Shown: positions 1-11,535 of the stretch, in pieces | How positions within the stretch are numbered: the first letter of the stretch is position 1 | How the letters are laid out: each line of letters begins with the position of its first letter | Translations under genes and position numbers: made by a program | Notes under the pieces: generated by a model | The model's database searches: none | Told to the model about the DNA's origin: nothing | Seen by the model: only the letters and a program-made list of their open reading frames with translations | Source of the DNA: Lactifluus volemus | Taxonomy: Eukaryota; Basidiomycota; Agaricomycetes; Russulales; Russulaceae | NCBI GenBank assembly: GCA_022376515.1 | Contig: WTXI01000022.1 | Span: 186,001-250,000, forward strand | Direction of reading: 5' to 3' | Length of the DNA stretch: 64,000 bases

Positions 1-101
1 GGATGCGGGTTTAGATGGGTCATATGGGTTTGGATGGGTCATACGGGTGTAGATGGGTCATATGGGTTGACGAGGGTTGTGTGGGTTGAGATGGGTTACC
101 C
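1..101. repeat. hAT left subterminal repeats
   Basis: About three imperfect ~24-bp units built on GATGGGTCATAYGGGT, followed by more degenerate GGGTT motifs. The same ATGGGT half-sites form palindromes at the right end of the element, as expected for subterminal transposase-binding sites. Confidence 0.6.
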
Positions 102-267
102 CAAGATTAGATCTCCAAGTCGAAAACGCGGCCAAGAACGGTTCGCGCGAAAAGTAAAAAACGAACGGGGCATTACCGGAATGCCCTTACTGTGGTTTAT
201 TCAAAGTATCTAACCAATCCAGATCAACAGTGTAAGGACGAAGGTGATGGTGTTTGGGTCCATATCT

Positions 268-3200
268 CTACGATACTTCTAGCCCTTGTAAAACCTTAGA
301 TACGCGCTCTAGTTCAATCCGACCATCGATCTCGTCAAGTTTTCCAACTCCTTCCAAGTCCTCGTCCCGAATTAGCCCTAATGAACTCCAAGAACCAAGG
401 CATAGAAGTGCTCGCGTAGATGTTGCAGTCAGTCGGCCGCGCGTGTGCGAGAGAACAAGTCGACCGCGACTGAACAAGCGTTCGACGTCGATTGAGGTGC
501 CTATAAGATGTAATAAGAAGCCTGACGTCGGAAATGCTACAGTACTCACCAGGGATGGTAAGGAAATCAATTGCCATGCGAGAGAGACGAGGATAGCTCT
601 GTTGCTTCTCCACCCACCAGTGAATGGGGTCTGCAACGTTTTTATCGGGCTTCGTGCCGAGGTACAGCTCGAGTTCTTGGTCCATCGTTGATACCTCCTC
701 ATCAGATGACGTCGCGGCCGCATCATCCACTTTATCGAAGACATTGCGTCTGGTCTGTCCCGTGACTCCCGTCTGAGTCTGCGACCTCTGAAAGAAAGGA
801 ATGCAATAAATGATAAGAAAAAATAGTCAAACTAACTTACCGCGGTCATCTGCGTAACTTCCGAGCCCTCCACATTGGTATCTGAGTATTCACAATCCGA
901 GTCCGAGTCCCCACAAGGCAACGGCAAGAAGTACCAGTATGAGCGTTTGAGCTCCTCCTGGACCAATTGCCTTGAGGTTTGAATCCATTCGTCATCCCAA
1001 CCCGCTTTCTGGAAGTAGCGAAGCTTATAATGGGGATCCAGGACTGTAAAAAGAAAAATCAGGAGAGCCCATAATAAAGATATTGATGTGACTCACCCAT
1101 CGCAATTCGGTACACCTCAGCATGATCCGTGAGCTCATAGTACTTGTTGAGGGTTGACTTAGCAGAGATGATGGCCGCACGTATAGCAACGTTGAGTGAC
1201 TCGTTTTTGAGATAAGTGGTGAAATAATGATCGATTTTGTCCATGGCGGGGATAACCTTTTGAAGGTTAGGCGAGTCGCGCGAGAAGAACAATGTGCCGT
1301 CTTTTAGGTACTGAGTAAGAAACAAGAGTGAGGAAGGATGGAAAGAAGGGTTGGAGCGGTTAAAGAGTGGGTGAGTTAGCGGCAGTTGAAAGGAATGGGT
1401 GGCGTAATCCATCGGGTATACTCGGACGCTTACCTGGAGGACTTCTGTTATGTCTGCGGCCAACTTCCACTCTGACTCTTCAAGCTCAAATCTGCGCAGC
1501 CCATTACTCATATCTGAGGTAAGCTCTTTCAAGGCCTCTTTATAGTCAATAGCAAAGCTCATCATATCGTATGTTGAATTCCAGCGCGTTTTAACGTCCC
1601 GCGGCATGATCTGAATTTGCAAGCTGTGTTTTTCGAGCAACGCTTTCCAGGCCGGCAGAAGAGATGTTGTTGAATGCACAATTTTGAATGCCAACTTGCG
1701 GAGCTTAAGGGCAGTTTTCAGAAGACAATACCAGTACGTTCTCAAACTACCTACCTTGACAAGCACGCAAGTGATTGGGATGACTTTGGCTTTCAGCTGA
1801 TTTTCTTCCTCCGGTGTCAAAGTAATCTCATCAACCCATTCTTCAAGGTCATCGTCATCCATCTCGTCTCCAAGGCTCTGTTCCCTTTCCTTCTGTGTCG
1901 ATGCTTCCTCGATGTCGATATCCTCCGCGAGCTCTACAAGATCACCAAGCACTTGGCGTTCATCATCAGTTAAGTCATCAATTTTTTTTTCTGGCAGCTC
2001 AAAATGCTTTAGTAGAGACTTTGCAACAAGATTCAAGACGTGAAGGAAGCAGCGCGTTCGATTGACCTTATGGAACGCAGCCATGCGCTCGTCCATCTCC
2101 TCGATCATAGTATCATTGTTTGACGCATTATCGCATGTTACGGACAGTATCTTGAACCCGGGTAAGTGATAATAGACTTCTTGTGACGTCCATTGACTTA
2201 CTTTGTTCTCAATCCCAAAGTCACGAAGGATTTTTTCGAACGCGATCGCTAGATTCACGCCGGTGTGTGACTTTGATCTTCGTGATCAATTTATGCACCC
2301 TTTCAAGGTAATATGACTCGCCTCTGGAACCTCGATGATATCGAGTACAAGGGAAACCATAGCACTATTCAGTTCCAGGTGAACTGTCACCCCAACAAAG
2401 GCACGATGGTTAGGAGATGTCCACGCATCTGTAGCAAAGTTCAATCGGCCTTTGTACTCCTGTAATGGTGCGTCTTAACGAATTTTCTTATGATTTTCTG
2501 GTTCTAACATACTTGGAGTAGGCTTGCGATCCTTCCGCGTGTGCGCGCGAAGACCAACTTCACATCACGCGCAACTGTGGAGCTTGAGGGGATGTATAGC
2601 TCGGGGCGTCCCGTTTTCATAAGACTCTTGAATCCGCGATCCTCAACTATCTGGAAGGGACGAACACTTTCCGACACCCAGCGTACAATTTCGGCCCTGT
2701 TTTGTATTGTGTAAGTCTATCAAGTATCCTTTCTTGCAAGTTGACCTACTTAATTTCCATCTTAGTATGATTGCGTGCCATGTAGGTGACTTTCCCCTTC
2801 CCACTCCTCTTGAATGATGCAGTAATCGTTCCAGAGAAATTGAACGCATCGACCACCTTTTTCCTGGCCTCGTTAATGTTCCCACACTGGACGGCCATAT
2901 TAAAGGCCTCATCCCCCCAGCAAGCTTTTGCATGGCGCGAAAGGTTGCCGGTCGATGTACGATCCAATTCGGAATCAAGATAACGACGGCACTCAAACTT
3001 GCATAGGGCGCGCGCGCATCTGAAGACATGTGCCTTGCGGTTGCCGACATACTGGATTTGTGGGATTGGTTCATAGAACGAATATACCGGCGATTTCCAT
3101 GCCGCCATCATTTTTTCTTTTTTTTGTGGTGAGTAAATCAGCTTCTATGATAGGACATTAATTTCTTACGGAGTTCCTTTTTGTCTTCATCCTTAGCCGA

Positions 3201-3494
3201 ATTGTTGGATCCTTTTTGCTTCTTTGAGGCTGAGGCCCTGTTCCCGGTAACCTCGACGACCTCAGGTTCGGAGTTAGAGCTATCGGAAGAGCTATCAGAA
3301 GGGGTATTGTTGGATATGGTAGGCGTGATTTTTCTTTGCTTCCTGGCGTCACATTTGCGGCTGAGGCTTTTCTTAGCCTTCCGCTTAGCTGATTTAGAAG
3401 TGTTTGCAGCCGTTTTTTCGGAGGATGGGAGGGAAGAAGGAGGAGCAGACACTGCGCTGGTGGTAGGGACCTTCTCTTTTTTTTTGGGCCCCAT
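268..3494 (-). CDS. hAT family transposase (multi-exon)
   Basis: Cut-and-paste transposase. The start is the ATG at 3494 (protein begins MGPKKKEK), which opens a Lys/Ser-rich, probably nuclear-localising N-terminus. A BED-type zinc-finger region follows, encoded around 3116-2750, with paired Cys and an H-x-K-A-C-W stretch. The catalytic core shows the first Asp in FATDAWTSPNHR (near 2440), the second in TCDNASNND (near 2125) and an RWNSTYDM motif (near 1585). The C-terminal hAT dimerisation region contains DPIHWW (near 640), then DVERLFSRGR and LLCLGSW (500-370). Introns I can place: 3117-3169, 2697-2749 and 501-549; others are needed around 2260-2520, 1710-1790, 1400-1440, 1045-1094 and 785-840. 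No disabling stop is seen once these are removed, so the gene may be intact. Confidence 0.8.
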
Positions 3495-4428
3495 GGCGGA
3501 GGGAGGATAGTCTGGTGAGCCAACAAGTATTGAGTGCCTACGGTAACTAACTAGGCTGGAAAGACTCCCCATTTGGAAGGTCGCCGACGCTGATTAGACT
3601 CCGATTTCCGGTGTAACCTTATGGGGGGGGGCATGGGGGGCACCACGGCGTCCCGCGTCCCACATACAAGCAACTTCAAGGAGGGAAAGAAGAGGGGGGG
3701 CCGGGGGATTACTTTAGTACTACTTAGACTCGTGATGATCAATCAGCCATTTGCAGATGCTCGCACTCCTTGAGTTCTTGAATAAACAATAAACCGGTGA
3801 GTCTCACAGGAGTATGGCATGCCGACATGCGCTCCGTCATAATGACCACGCGGTCCACGCCGACAATTCCACACGGTTTTCACCCCCAACACCAAGTCAA
3901 ATTTTAACACGACTGCTGTTAATTCTATGCAAATACAGCTAGGGGTTTGTTAAAGTATTATTTTGTACTCAATGCTGCAAAGCTTCATATACATCCGCTC
4001 AAATCACGGCTCGATGCGCGCCTCGCCGCCTCCACCTTGTCCTCTTCTGAGCCGTTGCCGCTCAGCACCTTCTGGGCCTTGAGAAGTTCTCGAGCGGAGC
4101 CACACATTAATAGTTAACATGTTATTGGGATGCACAGTCGCAATGCCTCCAGATCGTGCCGATATGAGAAAAGGGAGTGAAAGTGAAAATTGATGAGGCT
4201 GTAATGCACAGGAGCTATGGACAGCTCAGAAAGCAAGTGGAGTGAAATGAAAGCAGATAACTACCAGTGCATGGACATCAGAATTTGAGAGCCATTTGAC
4301 TTGGAGGGTTTTGAGGAAAATGTGAAGAAATGACAGAATTGAGGAACTTGAGCTCAAGTTGACGCGGCACCACTAACTGACTAAGCAATACCGCCATACG
4401 GCCCATACCAACCGGCCACCCGACGGCA

Positions 4429-4525
4429 ACCCATGATGGGTTGGCACAAGTGCCACCCGCACCCATACCCATGATGGGTTAACCCATAACCCATGATGGG
4501 TTACCCATACCCATGCCGATCCCTA
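4429..4525. repeat. hAT right subterminal palindromes and terminus
   Basis: Three identical 13-bp palindromes, ACCCAT-G-ATGGGT, lie at 4429-4441, 4467-4479 and 4489-4501, followed by GGGTA/TACCC motifs and the terminus at 4525. Clustered palindromes just inside an element end are typical hAT transposase-binding arrays. Confidence 0.7.
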
Positions 4526-6137
4526 TGTATGGCGGTAATACTCCCTATTCTCACGTACGGTTCCCCCATTTGGTTCACTGATGTTCGACAGAAAGGCTTG
4601 GTTCAACCACTCCAAGTGGCACAGAACCAAGCCTGCAGACGCCTCAGTGGGGCTTTCCGCACCACACCTACAACTCCGCTACATCACTTGCTAGGTATCC
4701 CCCCTATATGTTATACCCTTCTCAAACTCCGATCCCAGTACATTACACGTCTCTCACTACTCCCTCCATCTTCCCCCTTAATCACTTCGGTCTGGGAAAA
4801 CCCCATTTCCCATTGGCGCTCCACCTTCTTACCCCTTACGAACCTTTGGTCCCTAGTTAAGTCCAGAACCCCCGCTCTTTTCCCCTTCTCTCACCCTTCC
4901 CCTCCCTACTTACCCACCTGGTCACACCCAAGCTTCACTTCCTACACCTCCTCCCCAAAAGAGGCTCACCCCTTTACTCGTTCCCTCATCGCAAAACCCC
5001 CCCCTCTTACCCATAGCCTTTACGTTAGACCCCTCCCCATACCCACCCCTGACTCTTACGGACATGCCTTCTTACTATACAGTGGGGAGAGGTTGCTGCA
5101 GTCGGGGGTGTCAGTGGACACGGACTGTAGATGGTCACTCCTCAAGGCCCTCTCGCAGGGTCTCAATTTTTTCCTCTCGCTCCCTTCGGGGGGCTTCCTC
5201 TATATTCTCTTGCCAAACAAGTTGGTGTTACCTTACCTTCTGAACACTTCTACTAAGTCCCCCTTTCTTTCTTATGCCTCTTACTTTACTTCTTCCCTTT
5301 TTTCTTTTCTGGACCCTTCCCCCGAGCGCGCCATTGAGTTACGGCTCTTCAAGGAGACATGGGCCTGCGTTCCCGGGGCCTCGGAGTTGGCCCGACTCCT
5401 CCGAGAAATCCAACCTGCCCTCATCACCGAACCCCCTGTCCCACCTTCTAATTATGCCTTCGACCTATGGGCAAAAGACCTCACCTCCGGGGAGCTCCCC
5501 CACACGCCTGGGCACAAGGCCTGGCGCGCGTGCCCCAACACCCCATCCCACCAACCCCCCCCATTTGTGCGGGGATTACTCTCTCACAAAAATCGACATC
5601 TTTTTACTTCCGGCCTCCAGCTCCTTAGTCAACATGCCTTTTTTGCAGACTACAGTGACCAGTTCAGGCCACTTGCTGGAGACAATACTTATTGCCCCTG
5701 CAACGACATTCCCTTCACACCTCTCCTATCACCACTGCACTCTAGGGATGGACACGGGTTAGGGTATACCCACCGGGTTTGCGGGTAGGGTATCCACGGG
5801 CCAGGGTCTCGGGTATCAATTTTGCCAGCCCGCACCAAACCCATACCCCAGACCACGGGACCCGGACCCGCAGCCACGGTTTTTGACCTCCACATGTGCA
5901 TTGCACAACACTACATAGCATTAAATATTACTAGACTAGTGACAATTTATCTAAGACATGAGAGCCAGAGCTAGCATAATCGGCATCCTTAAATAAATAT
6001 CTTGAAAGGTGGCCCACTACGATGCTTGGCCCTGGAAGCAGTACAGGGAGCGTGGCTGCACCGCAGCAGTGGGGGGTGGGGCGGGGGCAAGAACATGAAG
6101 TGGGGATGCCATGGCACACACCAGTCGCTGGCGTCAG

Positions 6138-6720
6138 GTGCTCGGGCAGTCGCAAGGGCGCTGCCAGCGCTATCCTGCCAAAGAAGTCGACGCGGTTCGA
6201 CTCTGAGTCTGGAAGCGGCGGGGGAAGGGAGGAGGGCAGTCGCAGCGGCGCTTCCAGCGTGATCCTGCCAAAGAAGTCGACGCGGTGCGACTCTGAGTCC
6301 GGAAGCGGCGGGGGAAGCGGTAGAGGGGAGGAGGGCGTGCCGCACATCGGTCCCAGGCGTCAGGCGCTCTGGCGGTCGCAACGGCGCCGCCAGCGCGATC
6401 CTGACGCCAAGGACGTCGACGCAGTGCAACTATGAGTCAGGAAGCAGCGGGGGAAGCGGTAGAGGGGAGGAGGCCGTGCCAGATGCCAGTCGCAGGCATC
6501 AGGCGCTCGGGCAGTCACAACGGCGGCGCTAGCACGATCCTGACGCTTGCGACGTCGACGCGGTGCAAGTTCGAGTCTGGAAGCAGCTGGGGAAGTGGTA
6601 GAGGGAAGGAGGCCATGCCCCATGCCAGTCGCAGGCGTCAGGCGCTCGGGCGGTCGCAACGGCGCCGCCAGCGCGATCCTGACGCCAAGGACGTCGATGT
6701 GGTGCGATGGGCTCCCTTCA
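6138..6720 (+). repeat. ~97-140 bp minisatellite inside the hAT
   Basis: Five imperfect units begin near 6138, 6235, 6360, 6500 and 6636. They share a core of the form cgctcgggcggtcgcaacgg and a later acgtcgacgcggtgcga segment. The high GC content keeps several frames open on both strands, but no protein family is recognised. Confidence 0.7.
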
Positions 6721-6930
6721 GCGTCGACGCGAGGCCATCCATCGAAGGGGATGAGGGGGAATGAAGGGGGAGCCAGGAAATGGAATCTGAAGAAGAAAGC
6801 TTCACAAAAGTCAGAAAAATCAGAAGGTGGAAGAGTGAAGGCAGCGTACCTAGCAACACCTGATGGGAAGCACCCTTCAAGCGTCCCAACGTCCCTCCAA
6901 CGCGACGATAACAAGAGGCAGAGGCAAAGC

Positions 6931-6963
<33 letters not shown>

Positions 6964-7215
6964 GCCAGCAGAGGAGAGGTGCTCCAAAAGACGATGTGCC
7001 GGAAAACAACCAGAAAACTAAGCACAGTGTTGATGGTGAAGGCAGTGGCAAGGTGAGAAAGGATTGCGGGCGAACAAAAAGAACCGCGACAGAGGGAGGC
7101 GACAGGGGGAGGCGACAGAGGGAAGGCGCGACACGCACGAACGAAAAATCAAAGGCAGTTGAGGTAAGCGGCAATGCAGCTATTGAAGTGAGCTGTAGGA
7201 GTGCCAGCAGTTCTA

Positions 7216-7297
7216 GCATCAATGGTGTAATGGTAAACTCATAGTTTTCCTATATTGCTGTGTGCACAGGTCGGGGGTTCGAATCCGCATCTGTGCA
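7216..7297 (+). other. tRNA-like sequence with B box
   Basis: GCATCAATGGTGTAATGGTA resembles a tRNA 5' end with an A box, and GGTTCGAATCC at 7276-7286 is a good B box at tRNA-like distance. The acceptor, anticodon and T stems pair poorly, so this is at best a decayed tRNA or a tRNA-derived fragment inside the hAT. Confidence 0.3.
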
Positions 7298-7965
7298 ATT
7301 GTCAGGAAGCGTGCTATTGGATGATTATGTGAGCAACTGTGAGAATATCTTACCTAGAATTGATTGGATTAGTAATCTGGGGCTGCTGGTATGATTATTG
7401 TATTTATTTATTTATTTCAACCCATACCCTTATCAATTAGGCATGGGTTTTATCTGATACCCACAGCCTTACCTGAGGGTTACCCGTACCCGTGCCTGGG
7501 GTACAGGTTTTTCAGGGGTAGGGGTATGGGTACCTCTGGAGATACCCCAGGGTTACCCACGTCCATCACTACTGCACTCAGGTCCACCCACGCCGGCCCC
7601 CATCCATCGATACTCTATCAACCACGTCCTCTTTGACTGCCGCCTCCACTCCGAACACCGTGCCTCCACCATTGAAGGCCTCTCCTCCCAATACCTCTTC
7701 TCCACTGAAGCAGGAGGCAGATGTCTCGCACAATTCTTACTCCTCTCACAACAAGGCCTCCGGCCCCTCCCACCCCACCCCGACCCTCCTTGAATTACTC
7801 CGGCCTTGGCCGCGCTCCCTTCTCTTTCTCTCTCTTCCTGTTTTTACTCCTTCTATTTTCTCTTCATTTCTCCTGTTTCCTTACTTGTGTCTCCGTTAGG
7901 ATAGTACCTTGTACAGCGTAACTTAGTCTTGTCGCAATACACGCGGGGACTCTAAACCCCAATTC

Positions 7966-7982
7966 AAAAAAAAAAAAAAAAA
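7966..7982 (+). repeat. LINE poly(A) tail
   Basis: Seventeen consecutive A residues end the LINE. The base after it (7983) is the first base of the duplicated F-box unit, whose second copy begins at 11851 without this LINE beside it. Confidence 0.85.
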
Positions 7983-8910
7983 GAATGATGTATGCACGTC
8001 CTTACACTGCAACGTTAATTTTAGCAGACCAGAAGGTCGTCTTGCCGACTCATGGATGATTCGATATCTTTCAAATTGGCAATGATTCGATCGAGCCTGA
8101 GGGAACATGAGCAAGAGACAGAAACCAGGTCTGATCGATGATACTTGATAAGTTCAACTTTGGAAATGCATCCTATTATGCTCTACGTAGCAAACAATCT
8201 CTCCCGTACAGACCAATGCCTGAGCTTGCCAAATGAGAAATGTCAATGAAATGTTGTAGATCTTCTTATTACTAGGCTAATAAACGCTTGGCCTGCTCTG
8301 GGCCTATACAGTGATCCTGATTCCAGTGACTCAGGTTGTACTTGACCCAATATTAGTTATGTTCAGACAGGGTCTGGCCCCGGTTCCACACACGAAAGGA
8401 TAAATACATATGCCAGTGACTCTTCATCTCAGCCTCGCCACATCGAACTTGAAGAACACCTAAAATAACCCTGCATTTCTTCTAGTTCCAAGTTCGATCT
8501 CGAGGATATGTCTCAATGTAAAGTCTTAACACCGCGACTAAGACGAAGGCCCAGAGACCCACAATTCAGTAACAGATCACCCAATGTTGGCGCCAATGGC
8601 CACCTCACGTTGTACAAATTGAATATGTCAACAAGGTAGTACCAGTGAGCCACGTTTACTACTCATACATAAAATACATTTTTTTGGCTGACACCTAGTG
8701 GTGGATCTCAAGCGAGAAACCGATCCGCGGAAGCCCTATATTACATCGGAGTCGTCTTTAGCTGGGCTGACAGACTCGGGGATCAGAACAGTGTGGTCGC
8801 AGCGGTTGTCGACGAACTGTGTTGTCCGTTGCTCTGACTTTCAGCTGTCTTCTCCTATATATCACTCCACCCTTCCACATTCCCTAGCTCCCACTCCCTT
8901 TCTTCAACTA

Positions 8911-10687
8911 CTAGTACCGCAAGTGCATATCTTTCCACTCCTTCAACGGGTTGGCCATGATTGAGGATCCAATCCAGGGTCGCTCTCGGGCTTGGGTTGT
9001 ATCTGGTGTACTGCTCTCTCCCGAGGTTGAATAGGCCGCGCTTCTGTGTGTCCATGTGCTTCCGGAGATCCTCTGTACGACGCCCCTGCAGGGGAGAGAA
9101 ACCGCCAGGAGGCGACGTGCCAACGCGCATACGACTTCGTGTATTCCGAGTTGGAACAAAGCCAAGAAGATGGTTTGAGGGCCTGTCGTTTTATGGATGA
9201 CAGGTGTAGCACGAATGCAGTTTCCATAGGAGTACCGGACCTCAAGCAGATTTGGCATGAATTCCGAAAGCATTGGCAGTGCTACCTGGTGTAGAGAGAG
9301 AGGGAGTCCCCCGAAGTCTGCGTCTGGAACAGATAATGCCTTCACGCTGCTGAACGGTCTGAAAAGTTCGCGCCAATGTGTTCTGTCGATTTCGTCGTGC
9401 AACTTTGAAGAATGACAGTGTGACACGTGGCTGAGCCTGAGTTCCTCCACAGTAGCGAGTGCAGGCGAAAATGTACCAAGGATCTGCATTACGGACGCTA
9501 CCTGCCAATCAGGGTGCTTGCACATGATCCGCAAGCGCAAGGAGCGCTGCCACCAACTCCGACGAGGATCCGCAACCAAGTCCACCGTGACGGAGTCCTC
9601 ATTGAAGGCTAACTCGACAGTGCTACACCTGGGATTGTTTGATGTCTGTAAGAACTGCGAGAGGTGTGGAGCAGTGAAAGTGAGCTGATAGAAAAACTGG
9701 ACATCAAGGAAGTTGAGGGCAGGGGCGCTGATCCGGGACAGAAGACCTTCAAGGTAAGCATTGACACCTCGAAATGAAAAGACGCGAAGGTGAGGCAGAG
9801 TCACTTCGGCCGTGAATGGGGTATTCGACAGTTGCTTCGTGACATCGCGGCTTGGGACAGGGGAATGAAAATGAATGACGAGAGTCTCGAGCTGGGGCAT
9901 GTGTGAAAGCCGTGTCAGTATATGACTTGGAGGAAAGTAGGCGAGTGCCGGGATATCAATAAGCTTGAGATTAACCAAGCCAATGGTGTATGGGGGTAAC
10001 GGAGATGCAATCTGAAGGTAAGTCGTCGACACGTGGCGTAGATTAGGGGCTTGAAATGTGTTGGGAAATTCCAGGGGCGTAGAATGTTCGCATTGAGACC
10101 CAATATACATGCATTCCAGGATCGGGAATTTCTCCTCCATGGTGGTGATGAATTTGCATAACTTTGGGGCTGGCATCCACAAGGAAACACGATGCAAACG
10201 GTCACAGTGACTGAGTGCAAGCAGTGCGCCTTCGTCATCCTCTGCTGTCATCTCACAATTGCGGTCGTCGTAAAAGACGGTGAGCGGCAGGGGTGGTGAA
10301 TGTGCCAGCATGTCCGCCACAGGCACACCATAAGTGCAGAGAAGATGGATATCCAATCGAGATGGTGATGCGAGAATGAGCTGCCGCCACCGTTGGCAAA
10401 TATGAGCAAGTTTGTACCACCAACGCTGACGGTCACACCGGTGGACGAATCGGACATTCTCATCGCCTTCGCCACTGATATCGAATAGATAGACATAGAA
10501 TATGTTGAGAAGAACGTCATTGTTGAGGATATGGATGGATGAGTGTCGTCTGTCACCAGAGTGGCCTATTGATTCGCAAATTGGTACATGGCATACGGAC
10601 ATAAACTTTTGATGAACTTTGGGACTCACGACTTGGTGAATGTAGGCGGCACCTCTTAATAGGGGGGCAATGAGGGGAGGTAGACAT
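8911..10687 (-). CDS. F-box protein 1, C-terminal zinc fingers broken
   Basis: Likely substrate-recruiting F-box protein of an SCF ubiquitin ligase; the substrate is unknown. The F-box is near the N-terminus (HILNNDVLLNIF ... CQRWRQLILASPSRLDIHLL). A long leucine-rich, repeat-like region follows, as is usual in Agaricomycete F-box proteins. I prefer the ATG at 10687, because GTGAGT begins after 10630 and an acceptor ends at CAATAG, joining in frame just before the F-box; without splicing the first ATG is at 10602. A TATA box lies 43 bp upstream. Compared with the paralogue at 17795, the frame shifts after the RATPV segment, and the Cys/His residues of the zinc-finger tail are lost. The tail's last helices survive only in another frame (about 9130-8855). 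Confidence 0.75.
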
Positions 10688-10729
10688 GAGGGTTGAAAAC
10701 CGTTGAAATGCGTTGGCCTCGTTCGCGCC

Positions 10730-10735
10730 TTTATA
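10730..10735 (-). promoter_or_regulatory. TATA box of F-box gene 1
   Basis: TATAAA on the minus strand, 43 bp upstream of the preferred ATG. It is conserved at 16623-16628 before copy 2. Confidence 0.5.
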
Positions 10736-10879
10736 TCAGTTACAGTACCATGCTTGCAAGGTCGTCAATGCGGTACGGCGTACCTTGCAAATTCTCAAGT
10801 CCTATTGGTTCGGATCTTTTCCGAGCAAGCGCTAAGGTTCGATTTATTAGGGTCTTACTACCACTCCTCTCCGGTCACC

Positions 10880-11535
10880 CCCCCTTCCGGCCAGTCACCC
10901 CAAATTTCAGACACCGTTTGGTTGTTTGGCTGTGCTGTCAGGCCTCAATAAGCTTGCCCTCCCCGACCCCCCCACTGGAACCCCCACCCCCCATTCAAGG
11001 CTCGAAAGGCTGCGATCGCGCTGTCTTCTCTACCCTCATCAGGCTCATCACCGGCCACGCATTCATTGGCTCGTATCCTGCACGCTTTCACCCTGGCCAT
11101 CCCGTCTCCTGCCCTGCGGAGCGCCCCTTCGGACTATAGACTACGTGGTCTCGCACTGCCCACTCTATTCCGATGCCCGCCAAGAAATCCTCCGCCCAAT
11201 CAACCACGACATCTCCTAGGCACAGCCCAGGGCGGTGCAGCCATGGCCCGCTTCTTCAAAACGACACGTGCCTGCATGGCGAGACAAACCTGGGACCTGG
11301 GTTAACTCTCGCTCACGTAGATAGTATACAATTTACTCGTAGATACCAGTAGTCCCCACTACTATCTACCTCCCCTTACTGCCCCAAACAGCCATCCTTC
11401 CATCCAGCCCAACGTTATACATTACCCCCACTCCCCCGGCCGCCTGATCCAATCCTGTACCCCTAGAGACTATGTCTTTGCCATAGTCACATTTGAAGGA
11501 TATAAATTCTGATTTATTTATTTTTTAAAGGCCTC
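10880..11535 (+). mobile_element. LINE 3' fragment, decayed
   Basis: Encodes pieces of the LINE C-terminus in three frames: LITGHAFIGSY, then IDYVVSHCPLYSDA, then GGAAMARFFKTTRAC, ending at a TAA near 11303. The same order occurs in one frame at 59842-60129. The 3'UTR shares CTATGTCTTTGCCATAGTCAC (near 11470) with the LINE end at 61690 and finishes in an A/T-rich stretch near 11530. At least two frameshifts make it dead. It lies in the spacer between the two F-box duplication units. Confidence 0.7.

Larger units (their letters stand above)
1..4525 (-). mobile_element. hAT (Ac-like) DNA transposon, left end outside window
   Basis: The element holds a full-length hAT transposase on the minus strand, flanked on both sides by ATGGGT-type subterminal repeats. 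The right end reads, on the minus strand, TAGGGATCGG, matching the TAGGGATG-type termini of Ac-like hAT elements and of the second hAT at 5743. It abuts TGTATGGC at 4526-4533, which continues in frame as LINE coding sequence, so TGTATGGC is the expected 8-bp target duplication. The left end and the other target copy lie before base 1. Apparently autonomous in structure; activity is unknown. Confidence 0.75.
5743..7571. mobile_element. Non-autonomous hAT element, 1,829 bp
   Basis: Terminal inverted repeats: the left end starts TAGGGATGGACACGGGT and the right end, read from the minus strand, starts TAGTGATGGACGTGGGT (14 of 17 match). The flanks carry a perfect 8-bp duplication, CTGCACTC, at 5735-5742 and 7572-7579. 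TACCC/GGGTA motifs crowd both ends. There is no transposase frame; the inside holds a minisatellite and a tRNA-like B-box sequence. The termini resemble those of the larger hAT next door, which could mobilise it. Confidence 0.92.
4526..7793 (+). pseudogene. LINE reverse transcriptase C-terminus / RNase H-like region, split by hAT
   Basis: The reading frame 4526-5742 encodes the end of a LINE polyprotein: an AVILPILTYGSPIWF motif seen after the RT domain in fungal LINEs, then an RNase H-like segment and a Cys-rich end (CPCN). The frame is cut at 5742 by the hAT. Skipping the element and one copy of the 8-bp target, it continues without a break from 7580 to TGA at 7791-7793, through a DHVLFDC-like motif and a segment resembling the last residues of the LINE copies at 10.9 and 59.8 kb. 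The hAT insertion therefore disrupted an otherwise open frame. Confidence 0.75.
4526..7982 (+). mobile_element. LINE, 5' interrupted, with 3' poly(A)
   Basis: Non-LTR retrotransposon remnant. Coding sequence begins in frame directly at the hAT boundary (4526) and is interrupted again by the hAT at 5743-7571. It resumes after the duplicated target and stops at 7791-7793. The 3'UTR runs to a 17-base A tract at 7966-7982. The rest of the LINE 5' part would lie beyond the first hAT, outside the window. Confidence 0.8.
7983..10740. repeat. Segmental duplication, copy 1
   Basis: This 2,758-bp unit contains about 0.7 kb of non-coding DNA, the 3' flank and the whole first F-box gene with its TATA element. 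It is closely similar to 11851-16633 once the 2,041-bp Helitron is removed from the latter (about 2.74 kb). The 7983-8690 part shows no gene. Confidence 0.9.

Noticed and set aside
4389..4536. 11-bp inverted repeat TACCGCCATAC as ends of a MITE
   Set aside because: The right arm lies in LINE coding sequence, and the hAT terminus at 4525 with TGTATGGC explains the boundary better.
7216..7297. Functional tRNA gene
   Set aside because: The acceptor, anticodon and T stems have too many mismatches despite good A and B boxes.
8943..9245. Alternative C-terminal frames of F-box 1 as a novel domain
   Set aside because: They are frame-shifted remains of the zinc-finger tail that is intact in F-box protein 3.
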